From Tetrahymena thermophila SB210 (Eukaryota > Ciliophora > Oligohymenophorea > Hymenostomatida > Tetrahymenidae): 64,000 nt of DNA. Of this stretch, positions 48,256-59,804 are shown in pieces. The position numbers were made by a program, and so were the translations under genes. Numbering within the stretch: position 1 is the stretch's first letter; every line of letters starts with the position of its first letter. Under the pieces are notes generated by a model. It was given only the letters and a program-made list of their open reading frames with translations. It was not told the origin of the DNA and ran no database searches. The DNA is taken from positions 434,001 through 498,000 of the forward strand of contig NW_002475926.1 of the NCBI RefSeq assembly GCF_000189635.1. Reading direction: 5' to 3'.

Positions 48256-50149
48256 TCAATCTCCACTACTTATATAAAAAACAAATATATCTCCTACTCT
48301 AAGCTAGATTGTAGTTTCATTATCTTAATAAAGACCTTTTCTTTTTATTTCACATATTTAATCTTCTGAATCATCTAATATTTATATGTATACACCTAGC
48401 TTTTCTTTGCTTTTTTACAAAATACCGTTTGCTATTAATAAATTAATATGTAAAATATAATTTAGATTTAAATATTTTTACATGGTTGTTTAGCGATATA
48501 GATATGCTTACTTGTAATTATATCTACACCAGCACAGTAAACTTCTTTTAAATGCAAGTAAGGTGAAAAATCATCTATCCTCTTTTTATTAATCTTATGG
48601 AAATATTCATATAGTACCCAGTCTGAGTAAATTTCTTCTGTTTCACAAATTCTCTCTTTCTCGTAATTGTCTATCTTATTTGGATCTATATAAATTGGTA
48701 CACTGGGTATGCTACCAGTAGTTAATTCTTTCCATTGAATGCTATATATGTTGACTAGTCCATTCATGTTAAAAAAGTTTACTGATATTTTAATGTTATC
48801 TCCTATTTTTACTGGAGTTATAGGCTAAATAAATGCTACTTTTTTTTTGTCATAATTATGCTAATATTTTTTTTAAATTAATCTATAAACTATATAAACA
48901 CAAGTTTATTTACATTGCAATCGTCTTTATAAGCCCAAATTGTACGAGAGCTCTTCTTTTGGACTGCATCTATATGGTATTCACAGAGATATTTTTTCTG
49001 CTTTTGTTAACTTTTATATTCATCTACTCTTCTGAATGATTTGTAAGTATATTTAATGCTGACTGTTTTATCTAATTTTATAAATAAATTGATAAATAAA
49101 TAATTAGATTTAATAATTACATTTAATCATAAAAATTATAAAATATTTTTTCAACTTTATTAAGCTATGCACTAACATATTTAAAAATAAAATTTTATTC
49201 CTAATTTAAAAGAAAATATCTCAAAATAAAGCTTTAGAAATATATCATCTGATAGATTATTTTTAGTTTATTTAATAAAAAAACAAAAAAGTTTTTTCAC
49301 TAAAACTGAAAATTATTTTAAAAATAATTAAAAGTTTTTTATCTTAATTTGATAGATTATTATTAAAAATATTATAATAAAATTTATTGTTCAGAACCTT
49401 TTTATTTTGATATATTTCATATTTTATTTTTAATATTCTTAGCTTATTTTAAAACATTTTCCCTATTTTAAAAATAACTTAAGCAATATTAATAGCTAAA
49501 CTTAAAATGTTAATAGTAAAATAAATAATATTTATAAAAATAAAGATATTTTATAGGATAAAAAATATTATTATTTATGTTTTTATGGAAATTAATTATC
49601 TATATAGAATAAATTCTTACTACTAATTGATGGGAGTACTTCTGCACAAATATTTCTATCCATTCTAAATCCAAAATGGTTATTTACTTTTATTGGCTTA
49701 ATAGTAAGATAGGAATTTTTGAACAACAAGGCATTGGAATAGCTTTTTATGAAATCGTTGTCTATTTTGAGTAGCTCTGTTTCAATACATTCGTGTAACT
49801 TATAGTACCATAAAGGAGATACCATTATTATGCTAATATAATCATTCATCAAAAAGGAAAGTATCATGTATAAAACTGAAGAAGGTAGCTTTTGAAACAG
49901 GTACTCATTAACATTGCAATTCACTTTAATTTTAAGCTATTGATAATTTTAATACCCATATTAAGGCTATTAATTTTGCCCATTCATTTATATAATTCTT
50001 CCATTCACTTGTTGATAATTTCCTGGCTAGTATTACATATTTTGTTAAAATCTCTGCTACTGTTGCATTTACATTTACCCTTAGGGTGTCTAATAATATT
50101 AATTCTAAGTTTATTACTATTGCTATTGAATTTATTGTCTTCCTTGCAT
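48256..50149 (-). CDS. F-box protein with Q-rich N-terminus and unrecognised strand-rich C-terminus
   Basis: Exons 49621-50149, 48914-49062, 48482-48860 and 48256-48431 (introns 558, 53 and 50 nt; phases 1, 0, 1) give 410 aa. Residues 1-75 are Gln/Asn-rich (almost all TAA/TAG). An F-box follows at about 85-125: LFQKLPSSVLYMILSFLMND, then VSPLWYYKLHE, matching the LP-x-x-x-L-x-x-I-x-x-(F/L)-L pattern and the VC-x-x-W-like end. F-boxes bind Skp1 in SCF ubiquitin ligases. The C-terminal 230 residues contain strands such as VKIGDNIKISVNFFN and LRVGDIFVFYIS and presumably bind the substrate; I could not place them in a family. The first intron is long for this genome and its borders are the least certain part. 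Confidence 0.72.
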
Positions 50150-50318
50150 TGATGATTAATTCTAGTTTAAATAGTATAAATAAATATTTTAAATCTTAAA
50201 TGGCTTTCTCTAGAAAATTAATGAGATTATCAAAATTTTAATCTGATTATTTATTTTACTTAATACTAAGTAGGTTAGCTCAGCTCTCCTTTCTCTATTT
50301 AACTTTAAACCCTTAAAA

Positions 50319-50854
50319 TCATCTTTTAAATGGTTTCGCTTTTGTGATTATTGAATTATAAATTGCTGTTTTTATTAGTGCCTTATGTCTAATTAGGTTT
50401 TGAAATATCAATGCCCATATAATACAACCACTAAAAACTATGATAAGAAGAAGATTTGTCTATGAATAGCCTGCAAGCTATTTAATTTGCTAGTAATCTA
50501 TTATCGAATCTTTAGGATATGGTTTGCTGTTGCTTGGTTCTCCTTCTATTCTACGGAAAATGTTCAAATAAATAAGAATTTTTATTAATTATATTTCTTT
50601 ACTCAAATAGTTATTAAAAGTAAAGTAAAAATATCGTTTAATACTTAATATAGTAAAAATTATTACTGATTAACTTGATTTAAATAATTTTTAATTTGTT
50701 TAATAATTAATATTTTTTTATGCAAAACTAAAGTAGTTTGTTTGTTTGTTTGTGCTAATATTCCGCTAATTAAATATCCTTATTATTAATTTATTAATTA
50801 AATCTTAATTCACTTTATTTTACCTTCTTACTATTTAAACAACTCAAACCCCAT
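50319..50854 (-). CDS. Small single-span membrane protein (84 aa)
   Basis: Exon 1 is only 31 nt (50824-50854), then a 281-nt intron and exon 2 at 50319-50542, phase 1. The product has a short polar head, PSNSKPYPKDSIIDYQQ, one transmembrane helix (TNLLLIIVFSGCIIWALIF, about residues 42-60) and a basic tail ending KAKPFKR. Size and layout resemble small accessory subunits of mitochondrial inner-membrane complexes, but no family is recognised. A second frame over part of exon 2 is also open (starting MGIDISKPNQ), but lacks the membrane pattern. The ATG is the only one upstream of exon 2 before the divergent gene, and splicing restores frame, which supports the model. Confidence 0.6.
50543..50823. 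other. Intron of the small membrane protein gene, with (GTTT)n
   Basis: Intron inferred from phase; contains a (GTTT)4 microsatellite at 50736-50752. It may also carry promoter elements for the divergent gene at 50880. Confidence 0.45.
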
Positions 50855-50879
50855 TTTTTTCAATAAAATTTATATAAAA
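50855..50879. promoter_or_regulatory. 25-bp divergent start region
   Basis: Only 25 bp separate the ATG of the minus-strand membrane protein (50854) from the ATG of the plus-strand gene (50880). Their 5' UTRs and promoters must overlap each other's transcribed region, or one start is misassigned. Confidence 0.4.
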
Positions 50880-51395
50880 ATGTCTGCGGAACTTACAAAT
50901 GAGTGCACAGAACTATTTACTTAAGTGTAAAATAATGTCGATCAAGCAATGAACTCATTTAATTCAAAAGTAACCAATAAAAATAAAAAAGACCCTCACT
51001 AATTATATTAATCTTCACTTTAAAAATCAAAATAATAGATATTTGATAATTTAATATCTGAGTTTTCTAAATTAGACAAAGACATGATGAATATTTCGAA
51101 TGTAAATTTTTAAAAATAATTATAAACCTAACAAAAATGTGGATTTAGTTTATCTATTATTTGATTAAACCATCATTTTTAAAAATTATTAATTGCTCAT
51201 TTGTTTTTGTATGAAAATAATTATTAAGAACTTGAATAAAAGTGTTTTGGAAGCAGAAAAATCAAAGAATATGTAAATACTTTATATATTAAAACTAAAT
51301 AATTACAATTCATATTTTTTATTTAATTTATGAATAGGGCCAAAGAAACTATTGATAAACTTAAGTTGAATGTAGAAGTTAACAAAAAGTATTGA
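50880..51395 (+). CDS. Small helical coiled-coil protein (107 aa)
   Basis: Exons 50880-51101, 51229-51272 and 51338-51395 (phases 0 and 2) encode 107 aa with TGA stop. The sequence is helical throughout, rich in Asn, Lys, Ser and Gln, with heptad-like hydrophobics in FDNLISEFSKLDKDMMNISN and in the last 40 residues. No signal or membrane span. It could be a small subunit of a coiled-coil complex; no family recognised. The frame closes only after removal of two AT-rich introns with good borders. Confidence 0.7.
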
Positions 51396-51508
51396 TTGAA
51401 GTGGTTAATTAATAAAAAAAATATATTTTAATATACAACTATTTATTTAGGATAAAAAAAATTAATTAACTAATTAGTTCTTTATTTTATTATATGTAAA
51501 TAAATTTA

Positions 51509-52893
51509 TCAGTAAACATAATCATCTAAAGATAATTTTTAAAGAATCAACATATGACTTGGATTCTAATTGTTGTATTCATCAATAATATCTTTACTTT
51601 TATTACTATCAAAATCTTCCATGTAAACTATTCTAGTTACTCCCTAATTATTGATAAATAAGTGTTTGAAAGATAAAACTCATTAAAAATAATTATTACA
51701 CTTTAAATTATAACTTTTGCACACATTCTACAAGGGAAGAGGGTTGTATACATAGTTGGTTCAAATTACTTGCTCTCTCTTACACCAATGTCTAATAAGC
51801 AGTTCTCTTCAGCATGGATGCACCAGCATTAGTCTAAACCTTAACCTTATGCAGTATTTTGATTACATCTTTCACAGCCTCCTAAAAATAAAATATTAAA
51901 TTAGATAAACTATAATATATATCTCTTTCAATGATGCATACCGTAAAAGCAATCCTTCATCCTTAATGGAGTTCCATTATATCCTGTTGAAAGAATTCTT
52001 TTTTCTTTAGAAATCAAAATAGCTCCTACACTATATACAAAACGAAGAATTAAATTAATATATGTTTAATATCTTATACCTTCTTTTATTGCAGTTGCTT
52101 CTTTTTTTTACCTCTACTGCTAACCTCATGAAATATTCATCCCAGCTTGGCTTATATTCTCTCAGTATTTTTTTTTCATTTTCTATTAATAAAATTAATT
52201 TTAAAACTTTTGATAAAATGCCAAATATTACTTGAAATGTAATTATCTAAATCATCTACACTTCCTTCATTACTTACTGTTACTTTAAATTCTTGAATGA
52301 TACCTTAAATATTCAACCCATAATTAACCTTTATATTTTAAGGCATAAATTAATATTCTATTAATGAAAATAAACAAATAAATCAATAAATAAATTGTCA
52401 AGCTAAAATTCTAGTTTACGCAATCATCTAAAAGGCAAAACATATTTAGGTCTATATCACCTGAATATTTGTTATATTTATTTTTGAAGTTTTCAAAGCG
52501 TGTTAGTAAAGGACAGTCCAAGTATATTTTATGGAAGAAATTTCTTTTTGATAAAAATTAAACTTCATTATTCGTGTAAATTCTACTAATTATTGTAGGT
52601 AATGTCCATTCTTCTAACAGTTTTTTGCATCTTTTTTCATATTAATTTTTAAGATTTGCTTTAATGGTATTTATTTCTTCCATTAAAATTTATTTCAATT
52701 CCTATTATGTTGCTCCTTATTTTCTAAGTTTAACAATAAGTTAGATTAGGTTCTCCAAGGGAATATCATCTCCTTTTATGCATCTAAGACCTCTCTTAGT
52801 AATCAATTCACAAAAGGTTGTTTTTCCAGAGCAGATCTTTCCTACTAAGCCAATTATAATTTAGAATTATTTCTTGTTATTTTTCTCAGCCAT
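51509..52893 (-). CDS. DCTD: dCMP deaminase with N-terminal P-loop domain
   Basis: Deaminates dCMP to dUMP, the thymidylate precursor. Six exons (52420-52893, 52262-52328, 52080-52182, 51942-52030, 51700-51881, 51509-51643; phases 0, 1, 2, 1, 0) give 349 aa. Residues 12-26 hold a nucleoside-kinase-like P-loop (GLVGKICSGKTTF), the arrangement known from fungal Dcd1. The deaminase domain runs from about 190: KPSWDEYFMRLA, SVGAILIS, STGYNGTP, zinc motif H267-A-E269 in CIHAEENCLL, and P294-C-x-x-C298 in TLFPCRMCAK, so all zinc ligands and the catalytic Glu are present. CERCNQ upstream adds a second Cys cluster. The N-terminal domain is complete (DDIPLENLI, IYLDCP, TRFENFKNKY) and may be regulatory or a relic kinase. 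Confidence 0.92.
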
Positions 52894-53791
52894 TTCTAAA
52901 AATTTTTAATTTTAGTATTAAGATTTTTAATTTACAATTTAATTAGATTTAAATAGCGATTTTTAATGACCATTATCAAATTTATATTTTTAAGACTAAT
53001 TTATTCTTAAATGGTAAATACTAATAAAAGATTTAATTCTTAAATTAGGTTTAAAATACTTTTGAATATTATTATTTAAATAATTAAATATTCTAGTTTC
53101 AATAAGAATTTGTAATCACTCGATTTTCAATTATAAACTACAATCATAATTATTAAATAAGCAAAAATGCGCTATTTTACTCAATTTTAATATTGAATTT
53201 AATATTTAAGAGAGGAAAAATTTCATGTTAAAATCAAATTTGAGTTTTTAACAATTAAGAAATGAAAGAAATAAGCAAAATTATAAATTTTATGGTTTTT
53301 CAAAAGGGAATTTAGAAAAATCTTAAATGGAAAGAAAGTAGAAAAAAATTAAAATTTGATATAGAAAAATGAATGAGGATAAGATGAGAGTAGTGCAATA
53401 AGAAATTAAGGAGAATACTTAAAGTTAAACACATAATAATATTAAATTAGAAAAAGATTAGTATAAATTTCATTAAACTGGTATATTTAATTAATTATTA
53501 ATAAAGCCTTTATGTATAAGTAATAAATTAGCTTTATGTTTTAGTTTAGTTATTCATAATGGCTAATTGTGAATTGATTAAGTAAGTTATTATTTTTCTT
53601 AAGTTAATTTATTGTGAATAAGTTCTAAACATTTCTGTCTCAATCTCTCAATGCACTTTAGAAAATTGCTACACTAACACTCGATAGAAAAAAGCATACT
53701 CTCTCAGATAAAAGAACTAGATAATTACACTATTACCTTTGAGTAAGCATGCAGCTTTTTACTTTTTAATTTTTTAAGATAAATATTTTGT
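52894..53791. other. Intergenic with weak open stretches
   Basis: Between dCMP deaminase and histone H4, both on the minus strand. Two short plus-strand frames (about 53262-53367 and 53374-53574) are open to TGA but look like AT-biased chance frames; I do not call them genes. The bases just below 53792 are the H4 3' region. Confidence 0.5.
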
Positions 53792-54103
53792 TCAACCACC
53801 GAAACCATAGAGAGTTCTGCCTTGTCTCTTGAGGGCGTAGACAACGTCCATAGCAGTGACGGTTTTTCTTCTAGCGTGTTCAGTGTAAGTGACAGCGTCT
53901 CTAACAACGTTTTCTAAGAAAGACTTCAAGACTTGTCTGGAGTCGTCGTAAATGAAAGAGGAAATTCTCTTAACACCACCTCTTCTAGCTAATCTTCTGA
54001 TAGCGGGCTTAGTAATACCTTCAATGGAAGCCTTGTTAGACTTTCTGGAGTGTCTCTTGGCTCCGACTTTACCCATACCTTTACCACCTTTACCACCGGC
54101 CAT
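53792..54103 (-). CDS. HHF: Histone H4
   Basis: Core histone H4, 103 aa, single exon. It pairs with H3 in the nucleosome. The tail [20 protein letters not shown] carries the acetylatable lysines at 4, 7, 11 and 15 of the mature protein and has the Met and Val positions seen in Tetrahymena. The fold is complete: [32 protein letters not shown], then [14 protein letters not shown] at the C-terminus. No TAA/TAG glutamine codons are used and the third positions favour C and G in many codons, unlike every neighbour, typical of very highly expressed genes. Tetrahymena has two H4 genes; which one this is cannot be told here. No H3 gene lies next to it in this window. Confidence 0.98.
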   Translation of the reverse strand: MAGGKGGKGMGKVGAKRHSRKSNKASIEGITKPAIRRLARRGGVKRISSFIYDDSRQVLKSFLENVVRDAVTYTEHARRKTVTAMDVVYALKRQGRTLYGFGG

Positions 54104-55397
54104 TTTTGTAAGTTTTTATAATCTTATTTGTTTTTCTATTTATTGTTTTAAAATTATTTATAAATTTTTGATAATTACCCGCTTTCCCTTTTAAACCAAA
54201 CAAATATTCTTGCTATCCTATTCAAATCATGATTAATAATTAAATCTAATTTTCTTTAATCCAAAATCCTTAGCGCCGAAAAATTATCCAATCAGAATCA
54301 GTCTTTCTAGAGATTCAGATTTTGATGCTTCAATAAGGTTGAATTAATTTTAATGTTTTATTTTTATAGTTTTGAATTTATGCAGATTAATTACCTTCTA
54401 ATAATTTGAAATAATTAATCCATACTTTGAAGATATCTCACCAGATGCAACCATTTTTGGATTTTAGCCTCAAAATTTAAAACCCTAAAATCTATTTAAC
54501 TATCTATAACTACAATTGATAATAGACTAATATCTAGTTTGAGCATTTAAAATATATTTGATAGCAAATTTAATAATAAAAACACATTCATTAAGTTCAT
54601 TCAAAATAAATTAATAAATTTTTATTTAAAATTTTTTTTTATTATAAAATATATTTGTTAAATCAAATAAAAAAAATAAATATTCTAAAATTAATAAATA
54701 AAATTATTATTATTATTAAAAAGTCATGTTTGTATTATTTTAATTTTATTTTTAAATTATATTTTAATTTGATAAAGTAACTTTCAAAAATTTAAAATAT
54801 GTTATGTTTATAAAAAATAATTTTTTTGAGATATTTTTATTTTTAAAATGTTCAGTTTATATTGAAATAATTTTTAAATATTTAATTAAAACCAATAATT
54901 TTCATAGCAACAAAGATTTGATAATAATTTATTAAATATATCTAAATCATAATACACAATAAATAATGAAATAAAAAAATAAATAAATGATCAAAAAATA
55001 TTATCATTTATAGATAAAATTTTTATAATAGTAAAAATAAATTAGTATAATTTTTATTGACACTTTTGCTATAATTTTGACCTCCTTTAAAAGTTTTATT
55101 TTATATTTTCAGATTTATTTAATATCTTTTTTAACATATTTCATACTAAAAGTAAATTTTTACAAATAAACGTGCAAAATAACTTTAACTTCAGATTTTT
55201 TATTATGAATAAAATATATAAGATAGTGGTTAAATGAATAGAAATTTTAGAAATATTTTTAATGAGATATGCTTTTATAATAATCTAATTGAATACACTA
55301 AAATTTTTTATTAATTAGTTAAGTTAAGATAATTTTAAAAATATTCTTTGTAAATTGAACGCTTTAAAAATTAAAATCATGTATTTAGTTTTTTTAA
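54104..55397. other. H4 upstream region and intergenic
   Basis: The first 250 bp upstream of H4 are less AT-rich than the rest and hold a CCAAT element and a GC-rich element. The remainder is AT-rich with no gene seen. Confidence 0.55.
54273..54294 (-). promoter_or_regulatory. Putative H4 promoter elements: GC-rich site and CCAAT box
   Basis: GCGCCGAA at 54273-54280 (TTCGGCGC on the gene strand, one mismatch from the E2F consensus TTTSSCGC) and CCAATCA at 54288-54294 lie about 170-190 bp upstream of the H4 ATG. Five consecutive G/C bases are rare in this AT-rich DNA. Cell-cycle control by E2F-like factors is an inference. Confidence 0.4.
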
Positions 55398-56702
55398 TCA
55401 ATTATGAGAATCTTCAGTATGCTATTCGACTAAATAAAATTTATCATTTTCTTGGTCATATAATATTTTTTTACCAGAAGTAGAACGGAAAATCTTGTCA
55501 TAGACAGTTTCTAAAAACTCAACTTTTTATGTATCAATACCTTCTAAATGGGTGTAGTGATGGTCTATATTATAGATTAATATATTTTTAGCAGCATCCA
55601 CGTTTTCTGCCCATCTAAGAGAATCATACAATTTTGTCATTATTTCTCTCATGTCTCCTTTTTCAGAAAGACTAATGTACTTCATGCACTTGTCTTTTAA
55701 GTGCTCTGTTTGGTTTTTGTAATCAAATATAATAGACTCTTTTATGTTAATATCATTAAGCAAAGGATACTTTAAGTCTTACTTATCATCACTACTTCTT
55801 AAGTGGAATAAATAACAATTTATATAAGGAGAGTAATGCTTTAATAATTATCCAGGAGCTTCAGAATGTATGTGTTCAGCAACTTTATTTTCTTTCTTTT
55901 TTTTTACTATAGTAATCCTATCTTTAAACTAATCACTCTTAGAAATAGCTTAAGCTATTTACTCTCCACTCAAGCTACCAAATCTTAAAATAACTAAATT
56001 AAATTTACTATTTTCTTGCTAATTGCTACTAGCTATTTCTTCTATTTTAACTACTGTGCTTTCAATACCAAATTCACAAGAAGGAAGCTCTTAGACTGGA
56101 TCGTTTATAATTGAAATATTTTAATCGTAGAAATCATTAAAAACATGAACTGCACTTGTAGGAGAAACATGAGCAAATAAATTAGCACTTGGTGCAGCTA
56201 TGGGTCTTTGTGCTATTCTAATTAATCTTCTAGCAACTTCATGCTGAGGGCATCTAATTCCTACAAAATCTGTCTAAGCTGTGACAACGCGTGGGATAAT
56301 ATTAAAGTTAGCCTTCAAAATCATAGTAAGTGGACCAGGCCAGAAATTATCTGCCAAAAAGTCGTACACTTCTTTTATACCAGGTGTAATTTCAACAAAG
56401 TTTAAACCATCTTCTTTCTTATCAATATGAACAATAACAGGATCTGTCAAAGGTCTATTTTTTGCTAAAAAAATACTTTTTACAGCTTCTTCATCTAAAG
56501 CATTAGCTCCTAATCCATAAACAGTTTCTGTAGGGAATGAAACAAGCTTACCATTTCTTAAGAGCTCGCCAGCCTATTTCATATCCTCTTCATTTTTGTC
56601 ATCAAGTATTTATGCTTTAATATCTGATTGCTTAATAATAGATAAAATCTTAGTTTTATTAGTTTCTAAGAATTTCTTTAAATATGATTGATTATCCTCC
56701 AT
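55398..56702 (-). CDS. SUA5: Threonylcarbamoyl-AMP synthase (Sua5/YrdC)
   Basis: Makes threonylcarbamoyl-AMP from threonine, bicarbonate and ATP for the t6A modification at position 37 of ANN-decoding tRNAs. Single exon, 434 aa. The YrdC domain spans about residues 48-260: LVSFPTETVYGLGANALDEE, FLAKNRPLTDPVIVHI (the K-x-R and substrate-loop motif), FWPGPLTMIL, VGIRCPQH, and APSANLFAHVSPTSA with its SAN motif. The linker EAPGQLLKHYSPY leads to a C-terminal Sua5 domain of about 130 residues that closes over the active site in two-domain family members. Both domains and all signature residues are present, so it should be active. A 35-residue leader precedes YrdC; a mitochondrial presequence is possible but not clear. 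Confidence 0.95.
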
Positions 56703-58092
56703 TTCTTACTTTTTTTAAATGTTACTAATAATATTTGTTATTGCTTTTCTATTTTGATTAAATTATGTGCTTTTATTCTATGTTTATTTTAAAGTTTTTG
56801 AAAAATTTTGAATTTATTCTTTATTTTTTTATATATTAAAATTTCTATCTACTAAAAATTATCTTTGATATCAATATTTCTACCTTTTTTTAATTATGCT
56901 ACCTGATAGATTAATAATTTTACTATCCACTATTTTGATTATATATAAAGTAAATTAGCCTAAGAATTATTATAAATTTTATACTTTAGTTTCTGATACA
57001 ATTCTTCTTTATTTGGTCTAAAAGCATCTACTTTTCAATAGATAGTTATAATTATAATTCTATTTTTATTTAATTAATCATTTTTTTTATGCTTATTCAA
57101 TATGTGAAGTGATCAATTATTAATCAAAAATAGACTAATTTGAAAATTTTAATACCTACAATATTTTTCTAATTATCAATGAAAAATTTTATAATTTCGC
57201 TCTCTAAAAGCATATATTATTAATTTATATTTTGAGTTTTTTATCAGATAAAAAGCATTTATATTAATGAAATTGTATTCATATCTAGGAATAATTTAAA
57301 AAATTTATTATCACTTCATAAAACTAAATAAAGTTTTATGAATAACGTTTATAAAAATAATGAAGCTAATTTTATTTAAATAGATATTTATAAGTGAGTA
57401 TATGAAGAGCAAAAGATTAATTTATAATACATAAATTTTTATTATTTTATTGAGAAACATTTAAAGATATTTTTATATTCAATTTATTTGTTTGAAAATA
57501 AAATGATTATCAATAAAAAAATAAAATATGATCTTTAAAACTAATAAATTTAAATATTCTTCAAAAATAGTTTGAGTATTAAAAGAATAAATTGTCAATT
57601 AATTATAAACAAATTTTATTAAAGTATTGAGAAATAAACATACAAATATTTTTAAAATTAAATGAAATAATCTTCATGACTAATTCTTTTTTATTTTAAT
57701 CAAGAATATTGAAATTGAAAACTCATTTATCATAAATTCAAAACCATAAAATATATTGATTTAAAGACATTATAAATTTGAAGGAAAAATAATTACAAAA
57801 TGATTAATAAAATAATATTTTATTTTTATTAAATATTCTATTGTGTTTAATAGTAATTAAAGTAATTGATTGTTTAGTATGAGGTGCATAAAGAATGATA
57901 AGAGGATATCTATCTATTTATTTATTAATTCATCAATCAATTTTGATAAATTTTTACTAATTTTAGGCTATAAATACAATTTGAGCTTACTAATTTTTTC
58001 AAGATTCAATTGGTTTTAAATATCCTTATAATATTAAATGTTCTACCTTTTTAAATTATATGTAAAAGTTAAAAATAAATTCATTTTATATT
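56703..58092. other. Intergenic, no gene seen
   Basis: 1.4-kb AT-rich spacer between two minus-strand genes. Nothing recognised. Confidence 0.6.
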
Positions 58093-58885
58093 TCATTTTA
58101 TTATTACTTCTTAACGTTTGACATAGTGCTGAGTATCCTTTGAAAGCTTAATTGTCTCACCATAACTTGTTAAAATTTCTCCACAATCCTGTAAAACTCT
58201 TACTTCTATAAAAGTATCATGAGGAGGCTCTAAATCCTTTTAAAGTATAGTTAAATTAAATTTAATTTAAACGCATATTGATCTGATACGAATAAATATT
58301 ACTTTAGTTAAATCAAAATTAACATCTGGATAATTTTAGGTCATATTTTTAGAGTAATTAACAATCAGACTTCTATAATTTTCTGTATATTATTTTTCAT
58401 CTGGATGAAGGAACTCTTTATATTCTTTAGGTAAATTTTATCCAAATTCCCAGAAATATTACTCAATTATATCCATTCTTTTACTCAAATAAGCTAAAAT
58501 AATTCTTTTGTATCTATATATAATCAGTTATAGTGTCTTGATATTTGTCATGTATTTTTAATATTTATCCTGTTTAGAATCAATTTCATCTTCAGGTTCG
58601 CTTTAATAAATATAAAGGATTATTTAGTTAGTTGTTATATTATAGAATATATTCCGCAAATTATTTGCTGCTATCATTTATCCAAAAAAGTAATTTACCT
58701 AATTATTTTAATAAAGCTATCGCAATGGCCCTTAATATCCTTCTTAAGGTCCTTAATTAATTCCTCCTAAATTTCATATATTTTTTATAAATAAAGTATA
58801 GTTTTGAATATAATACATTGTAATATGGAAGAAATTTAGATCCTTTTAATTCTTTAAGAAGCTTGCTTGCCTTGATTGTATCCAT
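58093..58885 (-). CDS. PSF1: GINS complex subunit Psf1
   Basis: Psf1 (GINS1) is part of the four-subunit GINS assembly in the CMG replicative helicase. Exons 58817-58885, 58699-58766, 58303-58600 and 58093-58236 (phases 0, 2, 0) give 192 aa, close to the 196 of human. The A domain shows KLLKELKGSKFLPYYN, then YRYKRIILAYLSKRMDIIEQ, WEFGQNLP, and HPDEKQYTENYRSLIVNYSK. After the linker, PPHDTFIEVRVLQDCGEILT and the B-domain LSKDTQHYVKRQEV match the PP-x3-IEVR-x-L-x-D-x-GE signature. The third intron (58237-58302) is 66 nt, a multiple of three without TGA; comparison with the family shows it is removed (DLTK joins DLEPP). Confidence 0.93.
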
Positions 58886-59804
58886 AATCTTATATTTTTT
58901 TATCTAAACTATTTAAATTGTAGGTTTATCAAATCTTCAAAACTAAAGTAGAGCTTATTTAAAAAGATACCTAATTATAATAACTTTTGATTTAATATTA
59001 GTTGGCTAACTTTTTTCGCGCGTATAATTTCTTATCATAAGAAAGAAATAAATATTGACTAAATCTACTTGTTGACTTTTTTAAATATCTTGAATAAAAT
59101 GATGGTAAAGGTTTATACATACTTATAAGCATTTATTAAATAAATGAAAAAATCTTAAAATTTATTTTAATTTAAAATCAATTCTTTAAAAAAGGTTGAA
59201 TTTGTATAAAAAATTATTATTTTAATTAAAATTATTTATCTTTGATTTTTAGTTTAATATTTTCTTGAAATAACTATACAAAAATGTTTATTATTTTTTG
59301 ATAATCATTTTATTTGTGATAATAAAATTAATTTATTTTCAATGACAATCAGATAATTCTCTTTTACTTTGCTTTTCTATTTTTTATGGTTTTTTTTTAG
59401 TTTATCTAAGAAAAATAAAAAATCTAATTTTATATGAAAAAAATAAATAATATCTAATGAGTTTCAACATTTTGCAATATCACTTTTTCCTTATTAGCTA
59501 TCTTTATTTTTAGAAAATAGATAAAAATTATCAAAATGCTTTTGGTATTATTTTATAAATATAGTTAAGTTGATAGGTACAGTGAATTGGATAGCATTAA
59601 ATAATTTAAAATACTGTAAACAAATATTTATAATATCTAAAGTATTATTTTCATCAATGAATATTGCATCAGATATTTTTTCTAGCTATTTATATTGTCA
59701 TTTATTGCGTAATTTAACAACTAATTTATTTTTTTTTAAAATACAAAAAAGATACTTTTTACTTTATAATTTAATAAAATAAAAAAATTGTGGTAATATC
59801 AAAA
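58886..59804. other. Intergenic between divergent genes
   Basis: AT-rich region between Psf1 (-) and the DUF2804 gene (+). An open stretch at 59570-59782 (+) is hydrophobic by AT bias and has no other support. Should contain both promoters. Confidence 0.55.

Noticed and set aside
50255-50422. Alternative frame starting MGIDISKPNQ in exon 2 of the small membrane gene
   Set aside because: Open to TGA, but it lacks the clear membrane helix and does not join to an upstream exon; the other frame gives a coherent protein.
52182-52328. Longer exon 2 of dCMP deaminase reading through GATGATTTAGATAATTAC
   Set aside because: An in-frame TGA appears when the bases are counted exactly; the donor at GTAGAT (52261) restores the frame into the deaminase domain.
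53374-53574. Plus-strand frame beginning MNEDKMRVVQQEIK downstream of H4
   Set aside because: Only its first 25 codons look protein-like; the rest is AT-biased. Left as intergenic, though a tiny gene is not excluded.
59570-59782. Hydrophobic open stretch just upstream of the DUF2804 gene
   Set aside because: With the ciliate code it runs out of frame into the DUF2804 5' end; hydrophobicity follows from AT-rich codons.
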